Below are positions 21,686 through 34,120 of a stretch of 64,000 nt of DNA, piece by piece. The notes below the pieces were generated by a model. It saw only the letters and a list, made by a program, of their open reading frames with translations, ran no database searches and was not told where the DNA came from. Within the stretch, counting starts at the first letter, position 1. Each line of letters starts with the position of its first letter. The position numbers and the translations under genes were made by a program. The DNA is from Kitagawia praeruptora (lineage: Eukaryota > Streptophyta > Magnoliopsida > Apiales > Apiaceae), in assembly GCA_037693485.1 (NCBI GenBank), contig CM075344.1, positions 40,768,501 to 40,832,500 on the forward strand, read 5' to 3'.

Positions 21686-21721
21686 CGACCAGACAACCAC
21701 CTAAACCCCCTACGAGCAGAA

Positions 21722-22474
21722 ATGGTAGATTTCAATGATTTCATCTCAAACAACAACTTATTGGATCTTCATATTGATAATTCTCAATTTACTTGGTTTG
21801 GGCCTGCAAATAAAAGAAGCAAATTGGATAGATCTCTGGTCAATGCTAGTTGGTTTGATGATGGACATTGGACACTCACCTCATTGGGTAGGAAAATATC
21901 GGATCATAAGCCTTTGGTTATAAAATCGGAGTTTTTGGATTGGGGTCCTATTCCATTTAAAGTTTATAACTGTTGGCTTAAGGATGATTCACTTAAGGCA
22001 ATTTTGAAGAGTTGTGTGGAATCTGATAGTAGATTGAGTAGTGGGAATGTTCAATCAATGATTAGGAATTTCAAGGCTCTAATTAAAAAATGGGCCTGCA
22101 ATCTTGAGAATTGTATTGAGGATAAGATTAAGAGATGTGAAGATTCTTTGAATTGTCTAGATTCTTCTTCTGCCCCAAATGCTAGTAAGGAAGCTCAGTT
22201 GGTTAGAAGTATAATCAATTCATTACATGAAATGAAGGTTGATATGCTGCGTCAAAAATCCAGAATCCGTTGGCTTCTTGAAGGAGATAAGAATTCTAAG
22301 TTTTTTCGTAAAGCTATTCAGAAAAGAAGATGTAGAAATATGATCAAAAAAATTTTGTGGAATGGGTGTTGGATTTCGACCCCTTGTCAGATCAAAGATG
22401 CATTCCAGGTTCATTTTGCATCATTGTATCAGATCAAGAAGCAACGGTTGGTGATTAAAGTGGGTAATTTATGA
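21722..22474 (+). pseudogene. LINE endonuclease C-terminal part and linker
   Basis: The start of this 250-codon frame is MVDFNDFISNNNLLDL. It includes the conserved endonuclease end FTWFGPANKRSKLDR and ISDHKPLVI, where SDH is the catalytic motif of APE-type endonucleases. The linker before the reverse transcriptase includes KSRIRWLLEGDKNSKFF. The catalytic N-terminal half is missing. Confidence 0.85.
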
Positions 22475-22483
22475 GGTCTGAAG

Positions 22484-24072
22484 TTGGATTTTGTAGTAAG
22501 TGAATGGCTTGAAAACGATATCACTCTTGAGGAAGTCAATGTAGCTCTTTCAAAATCTCCAAATGATAAAGCTCCTGGTCCGGATGGTATGAACATGGGC
22601 TGCATTAAATTCTTCTGGGATCAGTTAAAGGATAAACTTATGGAGGACTTCTCTTCATTCACAAGAACAGGGTTTTCCCTGCTGGAATGAACTCCTCCTT
22701 TCTCTCTTTAATCCCAAAATGTGAGTCTCCTAGGTTAGTAACTGATTATCGTCCAATCAGTCTTATTAACTCTACGGTGAAATTTTTCACTAAAGTCTTA
22801 TCTAATAGGCTCAGTTCAGTGATTAAATCAGTTGTGAGTGATAGCCAATATGCTTTTATGAAATGTCGTCAATCTGCAGATAGTATTCTTATCTTAAACA
22901 AAGTTTGTCATAGTCTAAAAAAGTGCAAAGGCTCTGGCCTGATTCTCAAACTGGATTTTGAAAAGGCATTTGACACTGTGGATTGGAATTTTTTGTTCGA
23001 ATGGTTGCAATATCTTGGTTTTGGTTATAAGTGGGTAAATTGGATTAGAAACTACCTTCTCACTTTAAGAATGTCAATGTTAATAAATGGTTCTCCTTCG
23101 AAGGAGTTTACTCCTAATAGGGGATTGAGATAGGGTGATCCCCTGTCACCTCTCTTATTTAATTTGGTGGTTGAAGCTTTAAGTAGATTGATCACAAAGG
23201 CCAACGAAAAAGGAATGTTTCAAGGTATCTGTTTATCTCAGAATAGTAAGAGGATTACTCACCTTCAGTTCGCGGATGATACAGTTATTTTCATTGAAGA
23301 TAATGTAAAGTCTGTTATAGCTGTTAAACGAATATTGTTATGTTTTCAATTATTAACGGGACTGAAGATCAATTTTAATAAAAGCACATTATATGATGCT
23401 AATGAGAATAGTGAGTTATTGGATATTGGATCGAGAACTTTGGGGTGTGCTAAAGGAACATGGCCTATGCGTTATCTTGGTGTAGCCATAGGTATATCCC
23501 CTAATAAGAGCACATTCTGGGACCCTCTTTTGGGAAACATTAAAAAGAAATTGGCAAACTGGAAGGTTGGTAGCCTCAACATGTCTGGGAGATTAGTTCT
23601 TTTGAAAGCCACAATTGACAGTTTACCTACATACTGGTTCAATACTTGTAAAATTCCAGTTGGTGTATGTGATAAAATTGAGAGGATCAGAAGAGGTTTC
23701 TTGTGGGGTGATGTTCAGGAGGACGGTTCTTTGGCACGAAAAATGCATTTTCTAAAGTGGAGTAAAGTGTGCCAACTAAAAATTGATGGTGGATTGGGTA
23801 TCATTCCAGTGCAGCAGAAGAATAATGCAATGCTTGCAAAATGGTGGTACAAGTGGCATAATGAAAGAAATAGAGATTGGAATATGGTTATTCGTGATAA
23901 ATATCAGATTGGCATAGGTAATGATCTGAACTCTTCTCATGTTAATGGCATGTCAGAAATGTTACAAGGCATTATCAAAGTTAATGAGTCTAATGGTTTT
24001 AATCATGCACTTAGTAGGGATAACTTCAAATGGAAGGTCTGCATTATTTTGGGAAGATCTTTGGGTTGGTAG
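22484..24072 (+). pseudogene. LINE reverse transcriptase, broken
   Basis: Three frames together form the RT domain: 22484-22690 (SPNDKAPGPDGM), 22687-23133 (TDYRPISLINSTVKF, LKLDFEKAFDTVDW) and 23164-24072 (HLQFADDTVIF, the FADD active site). A frameshift lies near 22690. A TAG at 23131-23133 replaces the Gln expected in GLRQGDPLSP. The catalytic Asp residues in FEKAFD and FADD are retained, but the frame breaks rule out a functional enzyme. Confidence 0.9.
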
Positions 24073-24099
24073 AGAGAGGTTGTGTTCTGGTTTTAGTAG

Positions 24100-25606
24100 A
24101 TTGTACTATTTGTCCAAGAAAAAACTGTTTACGGTAAGATCTTTCATTGAGGCTTGGAAATGTCCCAATCAGACTTCAATGAATCTTTGGAGCAGAGATT
24201 TAAGAGCCTGGGAGATTGATGAAGCAATGGTTTTAAACAATTTAATTGAATCAGTGTGTTATAAGGAGAAAGAAGATGTTTTAATTTGGATCAATTCTAA
24301 ATCTCCTTATAATACTAATGATGGCAGATCATTTCAACAAGACAACCTGAGCAGATTGGTATGTACGGATCAAAGTAATAAAATTTGGTCTCTTCTTTAG
24401 AAGTTGAAGGTCCCTCCCAAAGTTCACATTTTTTTGTGGAAATTTCAGAATAATATCCTTCCTACTAGATCTCTTTTATCTGTTAGAATTGGTCATGCAT
24501 TTGGACCTAACACTTGTTTGAGATGTAATGTTGAGGAGACTCGGCATCATCTCTTCCGGGAGTGTGCATTTTCGGTAGATGCATGGTTATGTCTTTTTGA
24601 GTGGTGGGGTGTGATACATAAATTTATTGAAGTTTCTTTTAGTAATATTTGGAATTGGCATAAATTATTTCCAAATATTGCTCAGAGAGAAGTTTGGAAT
24701 GTCTCAGTGGCTGCTTGCTTATGGACATTGTGGTTATGCAGAAATGACTTGGTTTTCAATAACAAGATTACTGAGGTGGAAAGTCTTAGATTTATGATTA
24801 AGACTCGAGTGTTTAAATGGTGTGAAGCTGTTGGAATGTGCAACTTTGTGCTGGAACCCAGTTGGTATGTTGAGCCAATCACTCATATTACCAACAACCT
24901 CAAATCATTCTCAGATAAGCTATTTGAACCAGGTTTTGATTTCTTTGGGTTTGTTGATGGCTCTTTTAATATCATTTCCCAATCGTCTTCTAAAGTAGGT
25001 ATCGGTGGTTATATCAATAATATAAATCAAAATTTAGTTTATATATTCTCTGGATCTTCGAATGCAGCTTGTCCTCAGATTGCAGAAATAGAAGCAATCA
25101 AGCATCTTCTATCACGGATTTACTCAGAGGGTAAGATTCAAGGGAAATGCTTAATTTTCTCTGACTGTGAAGCATTAGTTATAGCTTTAGCTAGAATCAA
25201 AGTTGGTATCTTATCAAATATTCTCCCTGAGACAGACAATGAAGAGGCGTACTGGGAATGGAGGAATGCTGAAACTCATGGTACTATCCCGGAGCATCGA
25301 TATGTCGTTCAACAACTTACTCAAAGGAGGGCGGACACAAACCTCACTCTTGACGTTAGGCCAATCAGCCCTGGTGCTAATGATATTGCTCGCTACATTG
25401 CTCATCATGGCGCTCTCAACTGGAGCATAATGGTAATTTTATCAGGTCCTTTTGGTCGAATCTTTGAACTTTGGTGTAGTGATATGGGGCTTGGTCCAAT
25501 TGGGGATCAATTTATGGCTATTCATGAGTTGGATTTGGAAGCAGAGATTGATGTTGAGGATGCTGCAGTCGAGGACGAGTACATGCTTGCTCAGGAGATG
25601 GTTTGA
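24100..25606 (+). pseudogene. LINE zinc-knuckle and RNase H region
   Basis: The frame 24404-25606 begins in a zf-RVT-type segment (PPKVHIFLWKFQNNILPT, CLRCNVEETRHHLF). It continues into a plant-type RNase H domain (FVDGSFNIIS, EIEAIKHLL, FSDCEALVIAL), with the expected Asp, Glu and Asp positions present. The segment 23939-24400 in another frame links it to the RT, with a TAG at 24398-24400. The C-terminal tail after about residue 270 is acidic and not recognised. Confidence 0.8.
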
Positions 25607-25923
25607 GTTTGCTCGGGGTCGAAGGTTTCTTCAATTAATGGTTTATTTTGTTTAAGTTATTGCTATTTTAAGGTTGTTGTCTTTGCTGTCTTCTATCTTG
25701 TTTATTGTTCTGTTTTGTTTGTGGGTCTGTTCAGCTTCTCTACTGGCTTGTCTATGTATGGGCTTCTAATGGACTGGTGCATTTTATATAATGGCCAGTA
25801 CCTTCTTTTGGCTATGAATATAAGTATTTGCTTCTCAAAAAAAAAGGATGACCATTGTTCTATGGATATAATATTATATATTATATTGTTCTATGGATAT
25901 ATTATATTATATAGGATATAATA

Positions 25924-26150
25924 GAGGGGGTGTTTGGGAGAACTTTTTTCCAGAATAAGTCAACTTATTTTAAGACAAAGTTAGAGATTCCTAACTTTCC
26001 AACTTATTTTTCAACTTATTTTTGCAACTTATTGAATCTCAAACATACATTAAATACTTCTATAAAAAAGAACTATCAAAATATAAAATTATTACCCGAA
26101 AATAAGTCCATAAGCCCTAGAAAAAAGATGAGCCAAACAGGCACATACTA
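25924..26150. mobile_element. Possible small MITE
   Basis: A block of about 225 bp with loosely complementary ends: ggggtgtttggga at the left, and agccaaacaggcac at the right whose reverse complement is gtgcctgtttggct. The interior repeats caacttattttt. No coding. Target duplication not established. Confidence 0.35.
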
Positions 26151-26211
26151 ATATAATATGTTTTGGACACTCCAGTCTCCTGTAGATGCGGTGCAATGGT
26201 GCATACTCTTT

Positions 26212-26636
26212 GGCCTCGTTTGTTTATGCAATTTTGGAGTTACAAATGAACTCAAAAATCCTTGGAACTAACAAACTAAGCTGAAGTTCCCAGGATAATT
26301 AAAAACATGTGTTTGGTTAATGACTATGTAACTTGAGGTTACATAGTTATAATTTAGAAATTATTACAAAATTACTATGTATTAAAAAAGGAAATGTGTA
26401 ATTATGGATACAAATAATAAAATAAAAGGAAAGTTAAAGCTATTTTACTATGTAACTCCCGGTGACCACGCCTCAGCTAGGTAACTGGGTTCCCGTGTTT
26501 TGTAGTAACTCAAAATATCTGGGAAGTGTAGGTTACATCATTCATTTCAAAAATTGCCCATCCAAACGGTGTAACTTATTAGAGTTCCAAGGTAATTGAA
26601 GTTACGTAGTTGGGTTACATCCAACCAAACGAAGCC
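26212..26636. mobile_element. Harbinger-like MITE
   Basis: A 425-bp element with termini ggcctcgtttg and, reverse-complemented from the right, ggcttcgtttgg, flanked by ttt on both sides (26209-26211 and 26637-26639). The GGCCTYGTTTGG-like ends and 3-bp duplication fit PIF/Harbinger MITEs, although their usual target is TWA. Interior repeats of taactatgtaac type are present. No coding. Confidence 0.65.
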
Positions 26637-26878
26637 TTTATTAAGAAAAAAATACACATCTCTCCGGATTGGTCCAAAACTCAACGCCTAACTTGACAAG
26701 ACACACATGCATGCATTAAAATAAGGCAGTGAGAACATTCAAAATTTCAGTTTCTATATATATATTCGTTGCCTATATATATATAGGCTATTAACTGTTG
26801 TACCACGTGATAAAATCCTACAATTTTGAGATAATGTAAAAGAGAAAAAAGTATTTTAAAAGTAATAAAAAAATTTAC

Positions 26879-27872
26879 TCTTATGCCCAAATCTTGGCAT
26901 AAGCCCTAAGCAGGCCTAATAGGCTGAAATAGTGGTCCACAACTCATAGTGGGCCTAAAGATGAAGATTAGGTTACTAAAGCCCACCACCAGGAGTTAGT
27001 CCAATATACTATCAACACAATATGGAAGATAGCAACCCTAGCTATGGGTTGAGTTCGCCAGACAAATCCCTACTACGGGATCGCGCCTCGCCTTACCTCT
27101 ATCTCTTGAAGATGCTATTTCATCTTAGGGGTCGCCCCACTATGACCTTCTACTTATACTCAGGGCATGCTCTCATGCCAATGACAAAGGAAAAGGGGTC
27201 TCATTCATTCTAGGCCTCTAGGCGTCTCATGCTAGCCCGGCCTCAAGGTCGCATCTACAGGGATCACCTCTCGTATAACTCCCGTCAAGGGATCGCTTCG
27301 CTACGACTTCCCTCATTGGGATCGCTTCGCACTATTATCACATCCACATACTACACGAGATCGCTATCTCATTCTCTGCTGGAAGGCTTATGACGCAGCC
27401 CCTCGAGGTCGCATGAGTATCAATACACTTGGGTCCGCTTCGCATGACTCAACCCCTCGAGGTTGCATGCTACACCCTTGCTACTTCTCTATTAGCCTCG
27501 CCCAAGAGGTCCCGACTCTAACCATGCGAGACCATTTGCTTCATTCTTTGGACCATGGATCATGGATAGAATTGATGACTCATTGCCACATCAGCCCTAA
27601 AACGAATGGGCTTGGGCCATGACTTATCTACTAAAACCCTAGCCCGTCTAGGTAACTTCTTCTCTAAGAACTACGTACGGCTTGATCCCTATAAATAGGG
27701 TACGTAGGCATCTTGTTATGGATGATTGACAGCTCACCCCTGAAAACACCATACAAGATCAGCCACAAACGATCTCCAATCTCCTTCCGTGTTCTTAGAA
27801 AAATATCTGTATTTTGCTCCGTGATTCCAGCAAACCTCCAAAATATTGTTATACAAAATTCTCCCTATAACA
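26879..27872 (+). repeat. Solo LTR, Tat-like promoter module
   Basis: A 994-bp unit starts TCTTATGCCC (probably TGTTATG with one change) and ends CCTATAACA. It is flanked by tttac on both sides (26874-26878 and 27873-27877). No internal region follows, so it is a solo LTR left by LTR-LTR recombination. It carries ctacgt (27671-27676), a TATA box (ctataaata at about 27690) and acgtag (27702-27707), as in the LTR at 5786-6652. The open frames inside are not genes. Confidence 0.8.
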
Positions 27873-27877
27873 TTTAC

Positions 27878-28133
27878 TACTAGCATATTAGAGATCTCAA
27901 ATTCTCAATGGTACCAAAACTTAACTAGATTAATCTATGTGACATGTACGTTATTGGAGAATGTGCAAAAAAATTAATATTTTTTTAATAATTATAATAT
28001 AAATGATCATATTTAATTAGTTATATTTGCCTAATCACAAAAATCTTAGTATAATCCTTTATTATAATACCTGAGTCTACCACACGTCAGTTAACCAATA
28101 AGAATCGAGGAATTATTTTAGGACCAATCAGAG
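27878..28133. other. AT-rich spacer, satellite-like
   Basis: No gene. The segment at about 28050-28133 (cctttattataatacc... ttaaccaat... attattttaggaccaatcag) is related to sequence near 50330-50400 and 50620-50710 on the far side of the gypsy element. Confidence 0.45.
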
Positions 28134-28138
28134 CTAAT

Positions 28139-29734
28139 TGTTCGCACTTATTCACGCAAGAGAACGTGGTCAACAAGTAATATATGGTAAATAGGATTCG
28201 TTCCCACAGAGACTCAAATGGTTCGTTTCGTTCACTTATACACCAGCTTATGATTTACACTCACTGCCAAGACAATCACAATTTTGGTTTTGATTAACTA
28301 ATGATTAATTGCCAACTATGGAAATTACGAGAAAATAACTTAACTATTAATTTATAATAAACAAACATGGGATTTCAATTTCATTAACCACTTCATCTAG
28401 AATCTTATGCCCTTTAACCTAGCATGTGACAGATTTGATTACTGATTAGATGCACTAAACTGATACACACCAACTTTCGTTGTGCATATATCATCCTACT
28501 GATCATCCACAATTGATAGAAGTCAAGTAGTCACCAAATATGTGTAGTTCCATATGTCTATAGCAATTGAACACACACCGGTTAAAAATCAAGCATCCAT
28601 AAAACCACATAGTCAGTGCAAAACGGTTAGAATTACACCACAAATTAATACATGATCTTCACATGCAAAAACCTATGCTAACACGAACTGTTCTAAACCC
28701 TAGATCCACTTTCGCATTCACCAGGATCAAACACACAATTACAGGTGTTCGCGACTCATCTATAACGAATAAGCATAATCATACTAGGAAATCAATTCAA
28801 TCCATCACACACCATGGCATAAATAACACTTAATTACTAGAATCCATAGAAAAATCCATTAAAATCCCATGATAACGAATTAGCCCATAATCGACCTCAT
28901 CGCCATCATGGGTTCAAGTGTAAACATGATCGAAAAAGAGTTACGATAAACTAAACAAGAGTAGTAAAAGAGTATACGAAAACAACCGAGCATTCAACGC
29001 AATAGGAGATTACAAATATGAAATGAAACTAAGAAAACTCCAAAAGCTTGATGCTTCTCCAATGGTTCTTCTCTTTTTCTCCAAAAAAACCTCCTTCGAA
29101 TAATCCCCACTGATCATAATAGATATACATTTTTTTTAGGTTTCTAAAGATACTCCCATAGTCTCAGGAACAGCCCCAAATAAAATAGGCCCAATACAAA
29201 ATGACCCGGAAATAACGAACCCAAAATAATCCAAACAATTAATTTTCACGCAACTGCCCTTGTTGGAGCGCCATTGCGCGTGCTAACTCCTGGACACGCC
29301 CAAACCAGCGCAGTGGCGCCTTATGCCCGCGCAGATGCGCATCACCAAATCGCGCCTTTGCGCCTCCTCACGCGCAGCTGCGCGCTTCAACCTTGCACCA
29401 TAGCGCGCCCAACAGCGCTGTTGCGCCACTTGAGTCCTGGATTCATCTGCTCTGCTGCGCTGCTGCGCTAATTACTCTCGCGCCATTGCGCCTTGAGTCC
29501 CCTGGACTTGCTCGAATTCTTCTGCCCCTTGGACTTACTTCCACTCCGGATTTCTTCCACAAGCTCTAGATTATTTTCACACCACCCATAACACCATTTT
29601 AACACCATGATGCCTTCAACGATACAACCTACACAATTTACATAAAACGCATCAAATGGCAACGAAACTCGAAAACTTGCAAACGTTTTAAGTCCGAACG
29701 GAAGGTAAATAGTGGATATAAAATCCACTTATCA
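28139..29734 (+). repeat. Solo LTR, family with CACGCAAG start
   Basis: A 1596-bp unit begins TGTTCGCAC, with cacgcaagagaacgtgg and ttcgttcccacagag near the start, and ends aaaatccacttatca. Flanks are ctaat on both sides (28134-28138 and 29735-29739). The same start and end sequences occur at 52056 and 60546, which defines a family. No protein-coding sequence. It includes a GC-rich block (about 29268-29495) unlike the surroundings. Confidence 0.8.
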
Positions 29735-29739
29735 CTAAT

Positions 29740-30093
29740 TCCTAAAATTTAGACCTTTCCTTATTTACAATCTCACCCTACCTCTTTAACCATGGTTAGT
29801 TAATACTTCTAATTTAAATACAATAATGTTTTTATTAAACATATCAATAAATACCTATTTTTTAAATCAAAAAATATTTACTAAAAAATCACAATTTTAC
29901 AATTATAATCAATATTAAATAATTATAATCTAACTTAACTAAAAATCTGAAAAAATCGAATTTGAAATCAGATTTTAAATAACTTGGATAAAATCCATAC
30001 CTTCAAAATTTGATTTTTTTATAAGCTCAAAAATATATTTATTCATAATTTGTTAATAAAATTAATTAATAAATGCATATAAGCCAACACTAC
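29740..30093. other. AT-rich spacer before the gypsy insertion
   Basis: No gene. The part 29952-30087 is similar to 50146-50275 on the other side of the gypsy element (cttggataaaat, aaaaatatatttattcataatttgtta), so the element landed inside a local tandem repeat. Confidence 0.5.
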
Positions 30094-30610
30094 TGTTGTG
30101 GAATAAAAACTAGGTTACGATTGCTACGGTTAGGGTTCGAATTTTTAATGCTAGGGTTCGTGAGCTTCGTGCTTTAATGGCTGCTTCTGCGTTCGAGACT
30201 TAAACGGTCCTCACAGAATGCCTACGTATCTCTGTATTAAGAGAATCAAGCCAATAAAACGTAGTTCTAGGTGTGAAGGAGCAGGTCCTTATATAGGTGA
30301 TGAAAACCCTAGAATTAGGGTAGGATTAGGAGACTTGATGGACAAGTCACAGCTTAGGCCCAATTCTAGAGCCTTCTAATTGATAAGGAGATAAGAGTTG
30401 AAGATATGTGCTTTGAAGGCTACTCCTAATATGATTTAGTTTCCTTTCTGGACTTGATTTCGAAGTCTTTTATTTGGCTGACTCATCAGCTACGAATTTA
30501 TTATTTAATTAGGGTTTGTGCCCATCTGGTGGGCCCCACGTTTGGACCATTCCGGGTCTAATTAATGTCACATTAAATGTGTCTTTAGGGCTTACTTTTA
30601 GCCCATATCA
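30094..30610 (-). repeat. 3' LTR of the complete gypsy element
   Basis: 517 bp, TGTTGTGG...CATATCA on the plus strand. The minus-strand promoter module has ctacgt (30264-30259) and acgtag (30227-30222) around CTTAATACAG. A second TATA-like CTATATAAGG lies about 35 bp upstream. Confidence 0.95.
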
Positions 30611-30771
30611 TTTGCCCCCCAACTTCTAGGAAAACTGATCAGGTTTTCCTTGAAGTTATGACGGCCTTATCTGAGACTTGGGTCGGGGTTTATATTTATA
30701 CAATAGTGTTTCATGAGTATTGTCTTGATGTAAAGCGTGGAGCGACCGACGCACTTACGACAATGTTAAAC

Positions 30772-30880
30772 GATGCTAAACGACAATAATCAGCGCTAAA
30801 CGGTGCTAAACGGCACTAAACGGCGCTAAACGGCACTAAATGGCGCTAAACGGCGCTTAACGGCGCTCAAATGGCGCTAG
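30772..30880. repeat. 10-bp tandem repeat (cggcgctaaa)
   Basis: About nine or ten units of cggcgctaaa with variants cggcactaaa, cggtgctaaa and tggcgctaaa. It lies between the 3' LTR and the antisense-gene promoter, the same relative zone as other tandem arrays in Tat elements. Confidence 0.9.
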
Positions 30881-30899
30881 TTTGAAAATATTAGATTGT

Positions 30900-31620
30900 G
30901 CTTCGAGCGTAAAATTATTTTTCCATGTTTCTGGAATTTTCGAGAGATTTTTTTTTAAAAAAAAAATTGCAGGCCAAATTCGAGCTCAATTTCGAGCTCA
31001 AACTTCCTCCAGATCGCAGCCATTTTTCTTGTTTCATAAGTCATTTTCGACCTGGAAATTTCGAGGAGAAATCAGTGTATTTTCGAGCTCAATTTCGAGC
31101 TCAAATGGGGGCCAGGTCGTGGCTGTTTTACAGGGTTTTTTTTAGTTCATTTTCGAACTAATTCATACGTCCTCATTCGGTATGGAAACGACCTCGAGTT
31201 TTCACCCAGGTCGTGACCTTTTCCCCGGCTTTTCTAGTCATTTTCGACCTCGTGCTGGCGACCTCAAACCAAAGGGAAACGACCTCAAAGTGGTTCCAGG
31301 TCGCACAGATTTTTCACACTTTCTAGTGTAATTACGACCAGAATTTACCAATCTCATTGTAGTATAAATCCGACCTCAACACAACACATAGACGACCTCA
31401 AATTAGGCCTAGGTCGTGTGGGTTTTTCATATTTTTCAATTCAAATTCGAGCTGGAGTTTGCGATCTCAAACCACGCCTCAACGACCTCAAATGGACATG
31501 TTTTAGTTGATTTTCTGGTTGTGTGAATAAGCTCGAAATCCTATTGCAAAACGAGGTCGTAGGTGCCGACCTCATACCATTTTTTTTCGGGTCTTTCCTT
31601 GGTTTTGGACTGTAACAGTG
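30900..31620. repeat. Degenerate dispersed repeat, cgacctcaaa / aggtcg
   Basis: Repeated motifs tttcgagctcaa (about 30980 and 31080) and cgacctcaaa...caggtcg (several times at 31180-31560) form a loose array of roughly 60-110 bp spacing. No gene. Confidence 0.6.
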
Positions 31621-31894
31621 GGCCTTTCTAAACCTTTTGGGCCTTAAATTGAGCTTGGGCTTTTACAGGCCTTCAGTCTTAGCTAAAACTGAATTCAAGA
31701 ATTATATCTTTGGCCCTATTGGGCTTTTGGACCGTAGTCATGGGCTTTAAGCCTTAAACCTTAACGGGTTTTGTTGTCGTCGTTAGGCAGTGTCTTTTTT
31801 AAGCCCAATTTTTATTTAAAGGCCCAAAAAAGATTTCTAACAGGCTATAACCGGTTGAGTAATTTAAACTTGCCGGTTTACATGCTCTATCTTT

Positions 31895-31910
31895 TCGCCT
31901 GTATAAGGCC
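31895..31910 (+). promoter_or_regulatory. TATA box of the antisense gene
   Basis: The plus-strand sequence gtataaggcc follows a TA-poor region and precedes a pyrimidine-rich leader. The leader exon ends at a donor tgaag|gtatga (32135/32136). A 5'-UTR intron runs to tttttgcag at 32307, 30 bp before the ATG at 32338. Confidence 0.45.
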
Positions 31911-32337
31911 AAGAATTTCACTTTCATTATCATCACAAAAACTTTCTAAAAATTTTCTCTTCTAAAAGTTCTCTCTAGAGTTTCAAAGCTTTCTCAAGAA
32001 ATCCGTTTGAAAACATCAAGTTTGATCTTCATAGGTTGAAGATCATTCGAAGTTCTTAGCGTTCTCCTCCAAATCTTTGAAGATTTGAAGATTATTTTCA
32101 GAATTTTTGGTGTTTTTCCAGATTCTTCATTGAAGGTATGAATCTCTCTCCTTCCTTCCCCAGATTTCTGGGAATTTTTACCCTTATTTCTTTGAAGATT
32201 TGAAGATCTTCCATCTTTTCTTTGAAGATCACACATTTTCTGGGTTTTACTCTTCAAATCCCTCGAAGATTTGAATGTTTTAATCTTTTTCATCACTCTT
32301 TTTGCAGGTTTCCAAATTTCTTTGAAGATTTACTGAG

Positions 32338-34120
32338 ATGGCAGAAGATCGTGCAGCACTTCGTTTCCAGAAATTGCAAGGAGCCTCCAAAAGAGGTATC
32401 ATCATTCGTTCTCCCTCCATGAGTTTACAGGATATGATTTTAAATCGTAAAGAAGATTTTCCATCCTTATCACACCTTGATTCCTTTAATCATAGTAACA
32501 CCTTTCATGATATAGAAAAGATCACTGATTATAACAAGATGTATAGAATAGAACCACCCTATAGACTTGTCCAAGCTGATCCTGGGGATCGATCTTGCCA
32601 TTGGCGCCCCGATGCACTTTGTGTTTATAGGGGTGCCATTGTTGCAGGAGTTCGATTCCCCTTCCATGAGTTTATTCCTAGGCTCTTAGCAGATGTAGGA
32701 ATTAACCCTTGCCAACTTCCCCCCAACTCTTGGAGGGTGATCAATTGTTTCATGGTCCTCTGCCTCAAGAACAAATTCCCTCTTTCTGTAGCTCTCTTCA
32801 GAAAGATTTTTCAATTTAAGAATTCTGCTGAATCTACTCCGGGTTGGGTATACATTAGTCATCGTACTTCCACTCCTCCAATCTTTCACCCCCAATCTAT
32901 TCCTGACTCCAACCCAAAATGGAAGAAGGAGTTCATGTATCTGATATGGGAAGGTGGAGATTGGGGCAACGTTTTCCGTAGTACCTTTGGTAAGTTCGTA
33001 GATGGCAGTGCCAGTGATATTGAGCTCAACGAGGAAGAGACCCAGGCCTACAAGGAGCTCATCAAAGATAATTATACTACTATGGCTTGGGATCTCCTGA
33101 ATGAGTTCCAGCTTAAGTCTTTGGGACTTTCCCGAGTGACCAAGAAGGGTAATTTCCTTTCTTTTTGTATTCCTTTACCTGAATATGATTGTCTCATACC
33201 CATTATTTGTCTTTTGTTTTGTAATTGCAGCTGCAGCTTTCATCAACAAGACTAATGAGCCTGAAGATGGAGACACTGCTAGGATGAAGAGGGCTCGTTC
33301 AGGGAAGGATCCTCGAGCCCCAACCGCTACGGATGCCTTCTTGAGGCCCCATGTAATCGATACTGAAGAAGCAGATGGCTCTTCCAAGAGCGCTTGGCGT
33401 CCCAACTGGAGTATTAGGAAGAAGGACTCCATCGTTGGAGATTGCAGGCATGCCATGGATTGGTCCTATCATTCCATAACTCCCGATGATTTCAAAGATT
33501 TTGTATCCGGCTCCACTCTTGAAGAAGCCGAGAGTGCTGGAGCTCAGGCCTTTGCTGCTGTAAGCTCCTTACTTCCCTCTCTCTTATATACTTGTTTGCT
33601 ATTTGAATCGTGGTTCTAACTTTATCTTTTGTAGGCTAATGCCAACTTCCAGGGGGCCATATTCCAGGCTAAGACTTGGCGTTCAGCCTATGAGACTCAT
33701 AAGGCAAAGTATGATAATTGTCAGGATGAACTGGCCTCTGTCAGAGCCACTTTATAGAGGAAGGAGAAAGAGCTTCTAGAGTCTCAGGCTGAAAATGTCA
33801 CTCTTAGGAAGGGCAAGGACGACCTGATTGATGACTACCTTGCCTCCCAGGAGTATGTGGGCTTCATGGAGAAGCATGACGACTCTCTATTCCCTTACCA
33901 GTTTACTCAGGGATGGGACGGAGCTCTTGCTGAGGTTACTAGGAGATTTCCTGGTACCCTTAATGTTTCAGACTTCCCTAGCCCTCATGCTCCTATGGCC
34001 TTGGCAGTGCAGGACACCCAGGAGGAGGACCAGGAGGATGATGAGAGGATCCTGGAGCCAGAGCCCTCTGCTCATCTTGGCGAAGATGAAGAGGATGAGC
34101 GCACTGGAGATGCTCAGTAG
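32338..34120 (+). pseudogene. Antisense gene of the Tat element (aORF), nonsense-mutated
   Basis: Coding exons are 32338-33148, 33231-33559 and 33635-34120. Introns are consensus (aagg|gtaatt...attgcag; gctgct|gtaagc...tttgtag) and phases match. The first exon carries the PF04195-like module (VRFPFHEFIPRLLADVGI, NPCQLPPNSWRVI), related to the aORF at 2667-4720. The middle is basic, the third exon has coiled-coil character (KRKEKELLES region), and the C-terminus is acidic. A TAG at 33755-33757 truncates the protein to 420 residues of about 540. The frame continues open to TAG at 34118-34120. It overlaps the retrotransposon's own RNA in antisense and faces integrase tail-to-tail. Role unknown. 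Confidence 0.7.

Larger units (their letters stand above)
21686..25845 (+). mobile_element. L1-type LINE, 5'-truncated and mutated
   Basis: A plus-strand non-LTR retrotransposon covering the end of the endonuclease, the reverse transcriptase, a zinc-knuckle region and an RNase H domain. It ends in a run of nine A (25837-25845). It starts inside the endonuclease at about 21686, so ORF1 and most of the endonuclease are missing, as expected from incomplete target-primed reverse transcription. Several stops and frameshifts break the frame. I could not find a convincing target-site duplication. Confidence 0.85.

Noticed and set aside
25860..25925. Helitron 5' end in reverse orientation matching the hairpin at 19784
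   Set aside because: The TA-rich sequence resembles such ends only loosely and lacks the expected flanking base.
29274..29471. Plus-strand 65-codon frame in the GC-rich block
   Set aside because: It arises from GCGC-rich repetitive sequence in a solo LTR. No domain.
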